Source of the DNA: Phycisphaeraceae bacterium
GTDB taxonomy: Bacteria; Planctomycetota; Phycisphaerae; Phycisphaerales; SM1A02
NCBI GenBank assembly: GCA_019636735.1
Contig: JAHBWY010000003.1
Coordinates: forward strand, 248,001-312,000
Length of the DNA stretch: 64,000 bases
Reading direction: 5' to 3'
Below, piece by piece: positions 1-9,500 of this stretch. The position numbers and the translations under genes were made by a program. The stretch's first letter is position 1; every line of letters begins with the position of its first letter. Below the pieces are notes generated by a model. It saw only the letters and a program-made list of their open reading frames with translations, had not been told where the DNA came from and ran no database searches.

Positions 1-72
1 GCGTGGGGTCGACGCGAGTCATGAGGCAGATGGTAGCCACGCACCGGAGCGCACTTCGTATTCTCGGCGCGC

Positions 73-816
73 ATGGAGGCCGATCCCACGCAGCGCCCTG
101 CTGAGCTTGCCGCGACGCTTGCACCGCTTGGTGAGCCGATCGAGGGTCTTCAGTGGATCGCGGAGAGCGGCTTTCGCGGAGTGCAACTCAGCGCGGCTCA
201 ACCCGGAATGCGTCCGCGCGAGCTCGACGCCGGCGCTCGGCGCGGCCTGCGCGAGACCCTTCGGCGCCTCGATCTTCTCCCTGCGGGCCTCGATCTCTGG
301 ATTCCGCCCGCGCACTTCATCAAGGAGCAGGAAGTGGCCCGCGCGGTGGATGCGATGTTCGCGGCGCTCGCCTTTGCCGAAGCGCTCGGCCGCATCTCGG
401 TGAGTTGCGTGCTGCCCCCTCCCTCCGTGCCGGCGCGGGGCGCCATCGTCGAGGAGGCGGCGAGGCGCGGTGTTCGTCTTGCTGACTTCGCACTTGAGGC
501 GACGGCCGAAGAGTGGATCGGCCTTGGATTCGATCTCGCGATCTGTCGGGAGCGGCATGCCGATCCGGTCGAGGCGATCGCCCGTGCCGGCGCCGCGCTC
601 GCCGCCGTTCGGATGGGTGAAGTCACCCCCGACGGCCGTCGCACACCGATCGAGCCCGGGGGAGCCTCGGCCCACGCCCTCGGGGAACTACGAGTGGCGC
701 TCGCCTTGGGCGCGCCGGTCGAGCTTCCCGTTGCCGATGCGCGCGGGTGGAGCGACCCCCGCGCCGGATTGCGCTCCACGCTGGCGGCATGGCGCGGTGA
801 TCCACCCCCGGCTTGA
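73..816 (+). CDS. Sugar phosphate isomerase/epimerase-like TIM-barrel protein
   Basis: A 247-residue soluble protein resembling the xylose-isomerase-like TIM-barrel superfamily. It has the pattern of a 'ESGFRGVQLSAAQPGMRP' strand-loop near residue 32, then a 'LLPAGLDLWIPPAHF' segment and alternating short strands and Ala-rich helices. It is somewhat short for the family (usually 260-300 residues), and the metal-binding Glu/His set is not obvious, so catalytic activity is uncertain. The ATG chosen is the first good start; nothing convincing lies upstream before the window edge. The next gene, acpS, follows 47 bases downstream on the same strand. The fold is inferred from overall pattern and the substrate is unknown. 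Confidence 0.6.
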   Translation: MEADPTQRPAELAATLAPLGEPIEGLQWIAESGFRGVQLSAAQPGMRPRELDAGARRGLRETLRRLDLLPAGLDLWIPPAHFIKEQEVARAVDAMFAALAFAEALGRISVSCVLPPPSVPARGAIVEEAARRGVRLADFALEATAEEWIGLGFDLAICRERHADPVEAIARAGAALAAVRMGEVTPDGRRTPIEPGGASAHALGELRVALALGAPVELPVADARGWSDPRAGLRSTLAAWRGDPPPA

Positions 817-863
817 AGTCGTGATCGAGCGCCGGGGGCCACACTTCGATTACCGTGCTGTCG

Positions 864-1268
864 ATGGATGTCATCGCCCACGGCGTCGATGTGGTGGCCA
901 TCGAGCGGATCGCCCTTCTGCTCGAAGCGCATGGTCCGCGCTTCATCCAGCGCGTCTACACGACCGAGGAGCAGCGCTACGCGGAGATCTCTCCCGTGCG
1001 CCGCGCCGAGCGCTACGCGGTGCGCTTCGCCGCCAAGGAAGCGGCGCTCAAGGCACTGGGCACAGGACTTCGAGGTGGGATCCAGTGGACGGACATCGAG
1101 GTCGTTGGAACCCTGCTCGGAGCACCACAGCTCATCCTGCATGGCGAGGCACTGGTGGTCGCCGAGCGGCTCGGCATTGAACGATGGCTGATCAGCATGA
1201 GCCATTCGGGCGGCATGGCGCTCGCGAGCGTGCTGGGCGGGCGGCCCTCGCTGGCAGAAGGCGGATAA
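864..1268 (+). CDS. acpS: Holo-[acyl-carrier-protein] synthase
   Basis: AcpS transfers the 4'-phosphopantetheine arm of coenzyme A to a serine of acyl carrier protein, activating it for fatty-acid synthesis in the cytoplasm. The 134-residue protein has the family's two signatures: 'HGVDVVAIERI' at the N-terminus with the Mg-binding Asp, and 'RFAAKEAALKALGTG' near residue 55 with the second metal-binding Glu. The C-terminal 'SMSHSGGMALASV' matches the last conserved block. Length is typical (about 120-140). The start is placed at the ATG; an in-frame GTG three codons upstream is possible but adds nothing conserved. The gene stands 10 bases before the next one, probably in the same transcript. 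Confidence 0.93.
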   Translation: MDVIAHGVDVVAIERIALLLEAHGPRFIQRVYTTEEQRYAEISPVRRAERYAVRFAAKEAALKALGTGLRGGIQWTDIEVVGTLLGAPQLILHGEALVVAERLGIERWLISMSHSGGMALASVLGGRPSLAEGG

Positions 1269-1278
1269 ACTCCCGCGT

Positions 1279-2010
1279 ATGGCGAGACGCGGTCGACCCG
1301 TTCTCTACGAGCTGCTCGACCCTTCGCAAACGGAGACAGTGCCCGGAGCGCGCAGCGCACCGGGGCGCAGCGAGGGCGCGGTCGCCTCATCGCGACAATC
1401 GATCCGCGTGCCCATCGGTTGGTTCTGGCTTGCGGCGGTCGTGGCTCTGGCGCTGGTCGCGGTCGCGTACCAGTTCGGTCGCGCCGCAGGTGAGCGCTCC
1501 GGCTTTGCGCGCGGACAGGAGTGGCGCGGCGATCGAGAGGAGCAGTCGCGCCTGGCCACGGCCACTCCCGATCCAGCGCGGAGTGCGACGGCCGTGCCCG
1601 ACCGCCCATCGGCGGGTCGATCCGAGAGCGCATCAGGAGGCACCCGAACGAGCGAAGTAGAGCGAACCACTGCGGGTCGAGGCCGAGAGAGCGCTTCCGC
1701 AGGCTCAGGTCTGATCGAGAGTGATCCCCGCCAGAAGGGCCTGAACTACTGGATCGTGGCCCGCACAAGCCCCGATGAGGCCGCCCGCATGGCGCCCTTC
1801 ATCAGGAGCCAGGGACTTGAAGTTGCGGTCGTTCCCGACAATAATCCCCGATTCGTCCGAATCGTCGCGCTGCCAGGCACCACCGAGGGTCGTTCCTCGG
1901 AGGCCTCGAGGCGCATGGAAGCCAGAATCAAGTCGATCGGAAAGCTCTGGAAGAACGCCGGACGCGGCAACCGAGACTTCGACGACACCTACCCCGAACT
2001 CTACCGCTGA
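1279..2010 (+). CDS. Membrane-anchored protein with C-terminal SPOR-like domain
   Basis: A 243-residue protein with a cytoplasmic N-terminus of about 45 residues and one transmembrane helix (around residues 47-66, 'WFWLAAVVALALVAVAY'). A low-complexity Ser/Arg/Thr/Ala-rich linker follows to about residue 150, then a compact C-terminal domain beginning 'GLNYWIVARTSPDEAARMAPF'. That domain has the beta-alpha-beta look of SPOR or SPOR-like modules, and it ends in a conserved-looking 'GRGNRDFDDTYPELYR'. SPOR domains bind denuded peptidoglycan, so an envelope role is plausible but not shown. It sits between acpS and a small basic protein gene, with only 4 bases before the latter. Exact function unknown. 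Confidence 0.6.
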   Translation: MARRGRPVLYELLDPSQTETVPGARSAPGRSEGAVASSRQSIRVPIGWFWLAAVVALALVAVAYQFGRAAGERSGFARGQEWRGDREEQSRLATATPDPARSATAVPDRPSAGRSESASGGTRTSEVERTTAGRGRESASAGSGLIESDPRQKGLNYWIVARTSPDEAARMAPFIRSQGLEVAVVPDNNPRFVRIVALPGTTEGRSSEASRRMEARIKSIGKLWKNAGRGNRDFDDTYPELYR

Positions 2011-2014
2011 CACC

Positions 2015-2320
2015 ATGAGCCTCCACTCCAGTTTGAAGACCGCTTCCGGCGCCCTGAATCGTCATCGCAATGTCCTGACCCGGACCGAGCGCATCGAGAA
2101 GCTCGTGCTCGCCGAGAAGCTCGACCTCGAGAAGGGCTCTGCGCTCGGGCTGGTGAAGGTGCGCTCCATCAAGGCCTCGACGGGCAAGAAGCCGAAGAAG
2201 GCCGAGGGCGAGGGCGGTGATGCCGCCGCCGCGGCACCGGCCGCAGGCAAGGCTGGCGCTTCAGCCGCAGGGGGCAAGGCTGCGGCTCCCGCGAAGGATG
2301 CAGGCGCGAAGAAGAAGTGA
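2015..2320 (+). CDS. Small basic protein (Chlamydiae/Verrucomicrobia/Planctomycetes family)
   Basis: A 101-residue protein. The N-terminal half, 'MSLHSSLKTASGALNRHRNV' followed by 'LTRTERIEKL' and a 'GLVKVRSIK' strand, matches the small basic protein family (TIGR04137) known from Chlamydiae, Verrucomicrobia and Planctomycetes. The remaining half is a Lys/Ala/Gly-rich tail ending in KKK, which looks disordered and could bind RNA. The start is the ATG 4 bases after the preceding stop; the longer in-frame opening upstream overlaps the previous gene and is not credible. The family has been suspected of ribosome association, but function is unproven. It is a useful marker for the phylum-level placement of the window. 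Confidence 0.8.
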   Translation: MSLHSSLKTASGALNRHRNVLTRTERIEKLVLAEKLDLEKGSALGLVKVRSIKASTGKKPKKAEGEGGDAAAAAPAAGKAGASAAGGKAAAPAKDAGAKKK

Positions 2321-2354
2321 GCCGTTGACTTCTTCCTCGCCGAGCGCGTCAAAC

Positions 2355-3509
2355 ATGCCGGTCTCGATCGACCACCTTCTCTCGGAGCGGGTGCGCGGGA
2401 TGGATGCGTCCGGCATTCGCCGCGTCTTCGAGCTCGGCGTCAAGCTTGCTCGTCCGATCAACCTGTCGATCGGACAGCCCGACTTCGTTGTGCCTGAAGT
2501 GATGCGCAACGCCATGGCCCATGCGGCTCAGGCGAATCACAACGGCTACTCGGTGACGCAGGGAATCCCCTCGCTCATCGAAGTGATCCGTCGCCATCTT
2601 CACGAGGACCTTGGATGGACCGGTGGTCCGGATCAGACCGGCTGCATCGTCACCTCGGGGACGAGCGGCGGCCTGCTCTGCGCGGCCATGGCGCTGCTCG
2701 ATCCGGGCGATGAGATCATCATTCCCGATCCCTACTTCGTCATGTACCCGCAGCTCGGGGCGCTGACCGGAGCCAGGGCCGTCACCTGCAACACCTATCC
2801 CGACTTTCGGATGACCGCGGAGCGCATCGAGCCGCTCATCACGCCTCGCACAAAGGCGGTCCTTCTCAATTCGCCCTCCAATCCCTGCGGCACGGTCCTC
2901 ACGCAGGCCGAAACGGCCGAGGTGCTGGAACTCTGCCGATCGCGTCGCGTGCTCCTGATCAGCGATGAGATCTACGACGCCTTCTGCTTCGAAGATGCGA
3001 GGGAGCAGGGGCGCTGCCCGAGCCCCGCGCGCGGTGCCGAGGATGTCCTGCTCATTCGCGGCTTCGGCAAGAGCTATGGATGCACGGGCTGGCGCGTCGG
3101 CTATGCCGCCGGCCCGAGGGCGCTGATTCAGGAGATGGCCAAGGTGCAGCAGTACACCTTCGTCTGTGCGCCGACTCCGGCGCAGCATGCGTGCATTCAC
3201 GCCTTCGACATCGATCTCACGACGATCGTCTCGGAGTACGCCAATCGGCGCGATCTCGTTCTGCGTGCCTTCGACGGAGTCACGCGCGTGGCCAGACCGG
3301 GTGGCGCGTTCTACGCGTTCGTCGAAGTTCCGCCCCATCTCGGCAAGAGCGCGAGTGAGTTCGTCGAGCGAGCCATCGAGCGCAGTGTGCTGACAATTCC
3401 TGGCAAGGTCTTCAGCAGCCGCGACACGCACTTCCGCCTGAGCTTCGCCACGCGAAGGGAGGTCCTCGACGAGGGCCTTGCCATTCTTCGCGAACTCATG
3501 CTGGCGTAG
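2355..3509 (+). CDS. PLP-dependent class I/II aminotransferase
   Basis: A 384-residue fold-type I aminotransferase that moves an amino group between amino acid and 2-oxo acid using pyridoxal phosphate. Visible landmarks are 'INLSIGQPDF' (substrate loop), 'GYSVTQGIPSL', 'TSGTSGGLLCAAMAL' (phosphate-binding), 'NSPSNPCGTVL' and 'LLISDEIYDAF' (Asp pairing with the pyridine nitrogen). The lysine-bearing 'IRGFGKSYGCTGWRVGY' supplies the Schiff-base Lys and the downstream Arg. Overall it is closest to the aspartate/aromatic aminotransferase group; exact substrate cannot be read. The ATG start avoids overlap with the small basic protein gene 34 bases upstream. It converges on thiG, whose stop lies 3 bases away on the other strand. 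Confidence 0.88.
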   Translation: MPVSIDHLLSERVRGMDASGIRRVFELGVKLARPINLSIGQPDFVVPEVMRNAMAHAAQANHNGYSVTQGIPSLIEVIRRHLHEDLGWTGGPDQTGCIVTSGTSGGLLCAAMALLDPGDEIIIPDPYFVMYPQLGALTGARAVTCNTYPDFRMTAERIEPLITPRTKAVLLNSPSNPCGTVLTQAETAEVLELCRSRRVLLISDEIYDAFCFEDAREQGRCPSPARGAEDVLLIRGFGKSYGCTGWRVGYAAGPRALIQEMAKVQQYTFVCAPTPAQHACIHAFDIDLTTIVSEYANRRDLVLRAFDGVTRVARPGGAFYAFVEVPPHLGKSASEFVERAIERSVLTIPGKVFSSRDTHFRLSFATRREVLDEGLAILRELMLA

Positions 3510-3512
3510 GTG

Positions 3513-4397
3513 TCACTCCCCCGGAATCTCGTGGATGGTGTCCTGCCAGGGGCTGCTCGCGCTCGCATGGAGCCGGCGCGGAATGCGTCCGGCGCGGAAG
3601 CCGAGCCACCCCGCATCACAGGCAAGACGCATGGCCCGGGCCATGGAGACAGGATCGCGCGCGAGCGCCACGCCGGTGTTGAGAAGCACGCCATCGGCAC
3701 CCAGTTCCATGGCGCGGGTCACATCACTGGGCGTGCCGACTCCGGCATCGACGATCACCGGGTAGTCGGGCGAACCACCTTGGTCGGGATCCTTCATCGC
3801 TTCAAGCAGCAACTTGATGGCGAGAGGATTGGCGATGCCTCGACCGGAGCCGATCGGACTACCGGCAGGCATGACGCTCGCGGCCCCCGCGTCTCGCAGG
3901 CGCTGCGCGATGATGGGATCGTCGCTCGAATAGCAGAGGACGGAGAAGCCATCGGCCACCAGCGTCCGGCAGGCTTCGAGCGTGCCGACCGGATCGGGGA
4001 GAAGGGTGCGACGATCGCCGAGCACTTCGAGCTTCACCCACCCCGCGCCGGCGTTTCCCATCTGCGAGAGAAGTTCGCGTCCGAGTCGCGCCACGCGCAC
4101 GGCGTCATCGGCAGTGAAGCAGCCCGCGGTATTCGGAAGGATCGTGTAGCGCGCGAGGTCGATCGAGTCGAGCAGTGAACGCCCCTGCGCATCGAGCAGG
4201 CGCTCGCGCCGGACGGCGACGGTGATTGCGTCGGCGCCGCTCGCATCGAGGGCCTGCTGCATGAGGGCAGGGGTCGCATACTTGCCGGTGCCGAGGACCA
4301 GGCGCGATCGAAGCTCGAAGGGACCCACGCGCAGGGGAGGCGGCGCGATCGGCGCGGCGGCGGGAGAGACCTCGGGGAAGGGCTGTGTCGAACTCAT
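3513..4397 (-). CDS. thiG: Thiazole synthase
   Basis: ThiG condenses 1-deoxy-D-xylulose 5-phosphate, dehydroglycine and ThiS thiocarboxylate into the thiazole phosphate of thiamine. The 294-residue protein shows '[20 protein letters not shown]', '[11 protein letters not shown]', '[17 protein letters not shown]', the Schiff-base lysine in 'WVKLEVLGD', '[13 protein letters not shown]' and '[13 protein letters not shown]'. It carries an extra proline-rich N-terminus of about 25 residues and a C-terminal tail of about 30 compared with typical 255-residue ThiG. The gene lies 12 bases downstream of thiS, its sulfur-carrier partner, in a two-gene unit. No glycine oxidase or ThiH is next to it, so the dehydroglycine source is encoded elsewhere. 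Confidence 0.95.
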   Translation of the reverse strand: MSSTQPFPEVSPAAAPIAPPPLRVGPFELRSRLVLGTGKYATPALMQQALDASGADAITVAVRRERLLDAQGRSLLDSIDLARYTILPNTAGCFTADDAVRVARLGRELLSQMGNAGAGWVKLEVLGDRRTLLPDPVGTLEACRTLVADGFSVLCYSSDDPIIAQRLRDAGAASVMPAGSPIGSGRGIANPLAIKLLLEAMKDPDQGGSPDYPVIVDAGVGTPSDVTRAMELGADGVLLNTGVALARDPVSMARAMRLACDAGWLGFRAGRIPRRLHASASSPWQDTIHEIPGE

Positions 4398-4409
4398 CTC
4401 GAAAGGTTC

Positions 4410-4616
4410 CTATCCACCGCCGACGAAGGTGACGATCTCGACTTCATCGCCCTCCCGGAGCGGCACCTCAGGGCGCTTCGCCATGGGCACGATGGCCCGG
4501 TTGACTTCAACGGCACAGGGGCGCCCCTGAGGCACCATCGCGGAGACCAGGGCCGCCACGGTTGGTGCGGATCCAAGGTCCACCTCATGCTCCTGTCCGT
4601 TCACGCGAAGTCGCAT
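4410..4616 (-). CDS. thiS: Sulfur carrier protein ThiS
   Basis: A 68-residue ubiquitin-like protein that carries thiazole sulfur as a C-terminal thiocarboxylate. It begins 'MRLRVNGQEHEVDLGSAPTV', contains 'CAVEVNRAIVPM' in the middle and ends 'GDEVEIVTFVGGG', so the required terminal Gly-Gly is present. Length is standard. The gene is the first of the minus-strand thiS-thiG unit and starts 36 bases from the divergent lipoprotein gene. No TPP riboswitch-like conserved sequence was recognised in that short gap. Confidence 0.93.
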   Translation of the reverse strand: MRLRVNGQEHEVDLGSAPTVAALVSAMVPQGRPCAVEVNRAIVPMAKRPEVPLREGDEVEIVTFVGGG

Positions 4617-4652
4617 CTCCTTGATGGTAGCCGGGACCTACGATGGGTTGCG

Positions 4653-5492
4653 ATGGGCGCAGCCACCCTCAACCAACCTCTCTTCGATCGGCCGGCGGCC
4701 TTCGCGACGGGCCATGTTCGCTCGCGGGTGCTCCGGATCCTGACCGCGGCGCTGCTCCTTTCGCTGCTCGCCGCCGGAGGGTGTCGGCGCAAGACGGTGG
4801 GGGAGTACGACACGAGCACGCCGGACGCCGCGCTTGAAGCGATCCGACTGATGATTCTCGAGGGGCGAGCGGATCTCCTGCCCCAGATGATCGAGCTGCG
4901 TGCTCGCGACATCACCTTCGACGACGGCGTGACCGAGGCGAGCGCCATCGCCGATGTCAAGGCGAAGTCGGGCGACATGCTGGCTCGTCTCTGGCGCATC
5001 AGTACGAAGATTCGCGAGCGCTGGCCGAAGCAGGTCGAGCGCGAGGTCAATAGCGCCAGTCGTGGGCGCGACTTCGAAGACACCGTCACGAGAGTCATCG
5101 TCGACCCCTTCGCCGCCCTCGATGCACAGCGAGGTCGGTTGAGCGTCGAAGATCTCACCGACGGCACCGCGGCCATCCTCTGGGAAGATGAGCCGGTGCT
5201 GGGTGGATTCGTTCGCATGGTCGAAACGAACAATGGTTGGCGCGTTGAGATCGAAGCGAGTGCGCTCCGGACGAGCCGCTTCTGGCCGGACACGCGCCAC
5301 GAGTGGGCGGTCATCGCGAGCATGATGCTGGGCATCGAGAACGCGTTGAAGGACTTCGAGCGGGAACTCGACTCGGGGCGCTTCCGCGATCTCGCTGCCG
5401 CCAGTTCCAGGGTCGGGCGCCTCGTCGGTGAGTCGGTGGTCGCCCAGAGCATCATCTACGCGATGATGCGTCGCGAGCCTGCGACTCCCTGA
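4653..5492 (+). CDS. Hypothetical lipoprotein
   Basis: A 279-residue protein of unknown function. Near residues 25-42 there is a hydrophobic stretch 'ILTAALLLSLLAAGGCRR' with a lipobox-like LAAGGC, suggesting a type II signal peptide and attachment to a membrane by the cysteine; the 20-odd residues before it make the true start uncertain (a downstream GTG is also possible). The mature part starts with 'TVGEYDTSTPDAALEAIRLM' and is mostly helical, with a central 'GTAAILWEDEPVLGGFVRMV' strand pair of the kind seen in NTF2-like folds. This is only a resemblance. It is divergent from thiS and stands alone before the Hsp20 gene. Confidence 0.6.
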   Translation: MGAATLNQPLFDRPAAFATGHVRSRVLRILTAALLLSLLAAGGCRRKTVGEYDTSTPDAALEAIRLMILEGRADLLPQMIELRARDITFDDGVTEASAIADVKAKSGDMLARLWRISTKIRERWPKQVEREVNSASRGRDFEDTVTRVIVDPFAALDAQRGRLSVEDLTDGTAAILWEDEPVLGGFVRMVETNNGWRVEIEASALRTSRFWPDTRHEWAVIASMMLGIENALKDFERELDSGRFRDLAAASSRVGRLVGESVVAQSIIYAMMRREPATP

Positions 5493-5700
5493 GCGGGAGA
5501 GGTCGATCGAGCGGGGGGCGAGGGCGCAGAGAGGGCGTTCGGTTCTCCGGACTGTCAACCCGGCAGCCGCTCAGCCCCGGCGCGCTGCAGACGGCAGCCC
5601 GGAGGCCATTCTCTCGAGAATCTCGGGGGTTCCCGCGGCTGGCATGCGCTTCGCATATGGGCTCCTCGACCAACTAGCACTGGTCAGAAGGAGAAACCCC

Positions 5701-6156
5701 ATGCTCAACATTCTCTCTCGGTCGTTCAACCACAACCCCTTCACGGCGCTCGATGAGGTCATGAACCTGATGTCGCGCGAGAACTCGAACGGCAACTGCT
5801 GCACGGTGCATGCGCCGGCCGCGCTCGCCATCGACATCCGCGAGCGGAAGAGTGACTTCATCGTCGAGGCTTCGCTGCCCGGCTTCAGGAAGGACGAGGT
5901 CGATGTGCAGATGCACGACGGCATGCTCACCATCACGGCGCATCGCGAGACTTCAAACGAGGCGAGCGATGCAAGCGCCGAGAGCCACGGTCAGTGGATC
6001 CGGCGTGAGCGATCGGTGACCAGCCTCGCTCGCCAGGTTCGTCTGCCCGAGGGCGTGAGCGGTGACGGCATCAAGGCCGAGCTCACCAATGGCGTGCTCA
6101 CGCTGCACATTCCGAAGCCGGCCCAGCTTCAGCCGAGGAAGATCTCGATCGGCTGA
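5701..6156 (+). CDS. Small heat shock protein, Hsp20/alpha-crystallin family
   Basis: A 151-residue holdase chaperone. The alpha-crystallin domain occupies roughly residues 40-140: 'AIDIRERKSDFIVEASLPGF', 'KDEVDVQMHDGMLTITAHRE', the 'GQWIRRERSVTSLARQVRLP' segment and the diagnostic 'AELTNGVLTLHIPK' (A-x-x-x-N-G-V-L). The N-terminal 'FNHNPFTALDEVMNLM' is typical of bacterial class A proteins. A good ribosome-binding site, AGAAGGAG at 5687-5694 with 6-7 bases to the ATG, decides the start over an in-frame upstream ATG. It converges on smc. No complete CIRCE element was seen upstream. Confidence 0.92.
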   Translation: MLNILSRSFNHNPFTALDEVMNLMSRENSNGNCCTVHAPAALAIDIRERKSDFIVEASLPGFRKDEVDVQMHDGMLTITAHRETSNEASDASAESHGQWIRRERSVTSLARQVRLPEGVSGDGIKAELTNGVLTLHIPKPAQLQPRKISIG

Positions 6157-6517
6157 TTCATGAGATCCGTTGTCGCGGCGCACCATCGCTCGCGATGGAG
6201 AGAACACAACGGGTGTGGTCTGCGCTGCCGACGGATGCGCAGCCACGCCCGTCTCTCGTTCCGACCCCGACAGACATCGCGAACTTCACCCAAAGAACAA
6301 GCCGTCCGAGGCTGGGAAGCGGGGCACGGTCCCCCACGAACGACCGTGCCCTGTCGGAAGGACCTTCCGGGTCGCTTCAAAGCCTCGGGCGGCTAGGGGC
6401 GAGAATACTGCGGAAACGATCGCACACAAGAACTTTCCGAAGATTCCTCGTCATCTCGCAGAATTGTTGCATCCACGGGGCCCGATGGCGCGATCTACCC
6501 CGCGTCCTGACTCGGAC
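6157..6517. other. Intergenic region between convergent hsp20 and smc
   Basis: A gene-free stretch of about 360 bases where two genes converge. The only structure visible is a perfect 10-bp inverted repeat (listed separately). Open frames crossing it run into the antisense of smc and are not credible genes. No RNA gene was recognised. Confidence 0.6.
6322..6351. repeat. Perfect inverted repeat (hairpin) in convergent intergenic region
   Basis: GGGCACGGTC at 6322-6331 is the exact reverse complement of GACCGTGCCC at 6342-6351, leaving a 10-base loop. The stem is strong, but neither side has a U-tract, so it is not a textbook intrinsic terminator. Its position between the 3' ends of hsp20 and smc suggests a bidirectional stop or mRNA 3'-end protection; this is inference. 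Confidence 0.55.
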
Positions 6518-9500
6518 TCACGGGGCTGCTGCGGAAGCGTGAGGCTCGCGACTCTCCCTGGCGTGGATCTTTCCGTCCTCTCCAACCTGTTCGAACCGGA
6601 CCGCGACCCGCCGGCTGACCCCGCGCTCGGGCATGGTGACGCCATAGAGCATGTCGCAGGCCTGCATGGTGCGCTTGTGGTGGGTGATGAGGACGAAGTG
6701 GCTCCGCTCGAGGAATGGCCTGAGCGTGGCGCAGAAGCGCTCGACATTGGCCTCATCAAGGGCCGCGTCAACCTCGTCCAGGATGCAGAAGGGAGCCGGC
6801 TTGCTGCGGAAGATCGCCATCAGGAGCGCGACCGCTGCGAGTGTCTTCTCGCCACCGGAGAGCTGACTGATGACGCGCGGCTCCTTGCCGGGCGGCTTCG
6901 CGCGGATCTCGATGCCGGACTCGAGCCAGTCCACCTCGCCGGTCTCCTCGATCGGCAGCAGAAAGAGGTCGGCGCTGCCGCCCCCGAAGAGCATTCGGAA
7001 GGTGCCCGAGGTTCCACCGAAGTGCTCGCGGACCGCCTCGAAGGTGGTGCGGAATCGTTCACGGCTGACCGAGTCGAGCTCGCCGATCAACTGCTCGAGT
7101 TGGCTGCGGGCGTCATCGATGTCACGGACCTGAAGGGAGAGCGTCTCGAAGCGGCGCTCGAGCTCGGTGAGCTCGTCGATCGCGTCGAGATTGACATTGC
7201 CGAGCGAGCGAAGCTCCGCTCGCAGGGCATCGACCTGGGCGGTCGCACCATCGCGATCGACAGGTGTGAAGCCTTCGGAGCGACGCTCGTCGAGGTGCTC
7301 CTCGTAGCTGGCCGCGAGATCGAAGCCCTCCTCGTTCTGCGTGCTCTCTTCGAGGAGTTCGCGCCGCGTCTCCAACTCACGACGGCTCATTTCGACCGCG
7401 TTGAAGTCGCGTTCACAGTGCAGAACCTGCTCGCGAACGGCGTGCATCCGCTGCGCCACCTGCGAGAGATCCGCTTGGAGCGAAGTCAATCGCGTCTCGA
7501 CCTCACCGAGCGACGAGGCCACTTCCGCGCCGCGGGCTGCCGCCTCTCGCCCCGCTTGCTCAGCCTCGAGAATCGTCTCGCGAAGACGCTCGATCTGGCC
7601 GGCGCGGCGCTCCTGCTGCTCGAAAGCCGCCGCCGCACGGCGCCGCGCCTCGTCGAGATCGGCGCCGGCCAGGCGGCGCTCCCGGCGAAGGGCGTCAAGT
7701 CGGGCCGCCGACTCCGCCACGAGCGCGTTCGCATGCGCGACGCGCTCAGCCGCCTCACTTGCCGCCGCCGCCATGTGTTCCGCGGTCGCCCGCACCGTGT
7801 CACAGGCGTGGCGACGCGATTCGAGCGTGCGCTGCGCTTCGGCGATGGTCTGATCGAACCCCGTGCGATCTCGCTCAGCGGCCATCTCGCGCTCAGCAAG
7901 AGCGCTGGCCTCTTCGTCGACCACGCTCAACTCGTGTTCCTCACGAGCCTCGAGCTGGCGGGTGCGATCGGCGTGGAAACGAGCTTCAACGGCGCTGCGC
8001 CGCGCCTCGGAGAGCCGTCGATCGACCTCCTGCTGCTGGCGCCGGGCGTCGTCTCCCTCCGCAAGGAGCGAGGCGGCCTCGCTCTCATGCATTGCCAACT
8101 CATGTCCCACGGCCGCCAGGCTCGCCCGCAGTTCGCCGATTTCGGCGCGGCGCACGATGACGCCATGTTCGGGTGACCCCGGCGCTGTACCGCCGAGGCG
8201 GAAGGTGCCATCCCGCTCGAGCACATCACCATCTCGGGTGACCAGCCGTGCGCCCCGAAGCGGCCCGGATGCAAGGCGACGAGCGATCTCGAGGTCGGCG
8301 ACCATCCAAGTATCTGAAAGCAGGCGGCGGGCGAGCGCTTCAAATCCCGGGGCCACTCGAACGAGCGAAAGAAGGGGAGTCGCCTCATCGGGGTGAGGGA
8401 ACGCCGGCTCAGGTTCAACGGACTCCTCGTGCGAACGCTCGATGCAGCGCACCTGCCCGTCAAGACCGCGCCAGCGGTCAATCGCCTCGACGACGCGGGC
8501 GAGATCGTCAACGACGATCAGGTCGAGATCGGTGCCCAGCGCCCGCTCGACCACCGCGGCATGTTCACGGTCGGCCTCGATGAGGTCCGCCAGAGCCGCC
8601 ACGACGCCGGGGAAGCGATCTCCGGCGTCGAGCACCTCCCGAACGCCACGGCCGAAGCCTTCGCGGGCCGCGCGCATCTCTTCGAGGATCTGGAGGCGGC
8701 TCTCGAGAGCGCTGCGCTCCTGCCGAAGCTCGCCGACGCGCCTCGCGGTCTCCGCCTGACGATGCCCAAGCGCCGCCACCCGCGCGAGGTGTTCTTCAAC
8801 ACGCGCACTCAGTTCGGAGGCTTCCTCTTCCGACTCCGCAGCTCGGCGCTCCGCAATCCGGCGATTCTCGCCATGCGAAGCGAGGCCCTCACGAAGACGA
8901 GTCTCCCTCGCCACGAGGCGCCGACGCTCTTCAGCGAGGCTGGCGACGCGCTCGTCGAGTGAGTGGCGTCGCCCCATCAGTGCGGCAAGCTCACGCTCCG
9001 CAGCCGCGACATCATCACGGCTTCGGTCGAGCGAGCGGGCGGCCTCCGCAGCGGCGCTCGTCGCCTCCGCTCGCGCCCGTCCGACGGCGGCGAGATTCCG
9101 GTCGGCGTCCGCCGCAGACTCGGCGAGGGCCGCGAGCGACTCATCGAGTTCCTCGATGCGCACTTCGAGTTCGCGACTCTTCGTTTCGAGCTCCTGCGTG
9201 TGAAGAGCATCATCGCGCGCGGCGACCTCAGCATCCGAGAGCGACTTGGAGGCAAAGTCCGCCCGCTGCTCCGCCTGGCGCACCATGCCGAGCGCTTCGA
9301 GCCGCTGCTCTTCGAGTGACCTTCGTCGCTCCTGAAGCGCCTCTCGTTCCCCGTACAGACGATCCTGTTCCGCCTCAACCTCCGCTGCCTGGCGCTCGAT
9401 CGTGGCTCGCTCCACTTCGAGCTGGCTGATCCGGCTCGTCAGGCCGCTCAGTCGCTCGCGGTACTCGTGATAGACATCAAGGGCGATTGCGCGGCGCAGC

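Noticed and set aside
198..1205. Minus-strand open frame of 335 codons opposite the isomerase-like gene and acpS
   Set aside because: acpS on the plus strand is certain, and the minus frame has no recognisable domain.
4617..4652. TPP riboswitch upstream of thiS-thiG
   Set aside because: The divergent gap is only 36 bases, and neither the conserved CTGAGA nor the ACCTGATCTGG box is seen there or upstream of thiL.
5671..5690. Possible CIRCE heat-shock operator (CTAGCACTGG) upstream of hsp20
   Set aside because: Only a partial left half resembles TTAGCACTC; no matching right half GAGTGCTAA occurs downstream.
6170..8176. Long plus-strand open frame of 668 codons antisense to smc
   Set aside because: It lies entirely opposite the coiled-coil and C-terminal head of an unmistakable SMC gene, has no family motif and reflects codon bias in GC-rich DNA.
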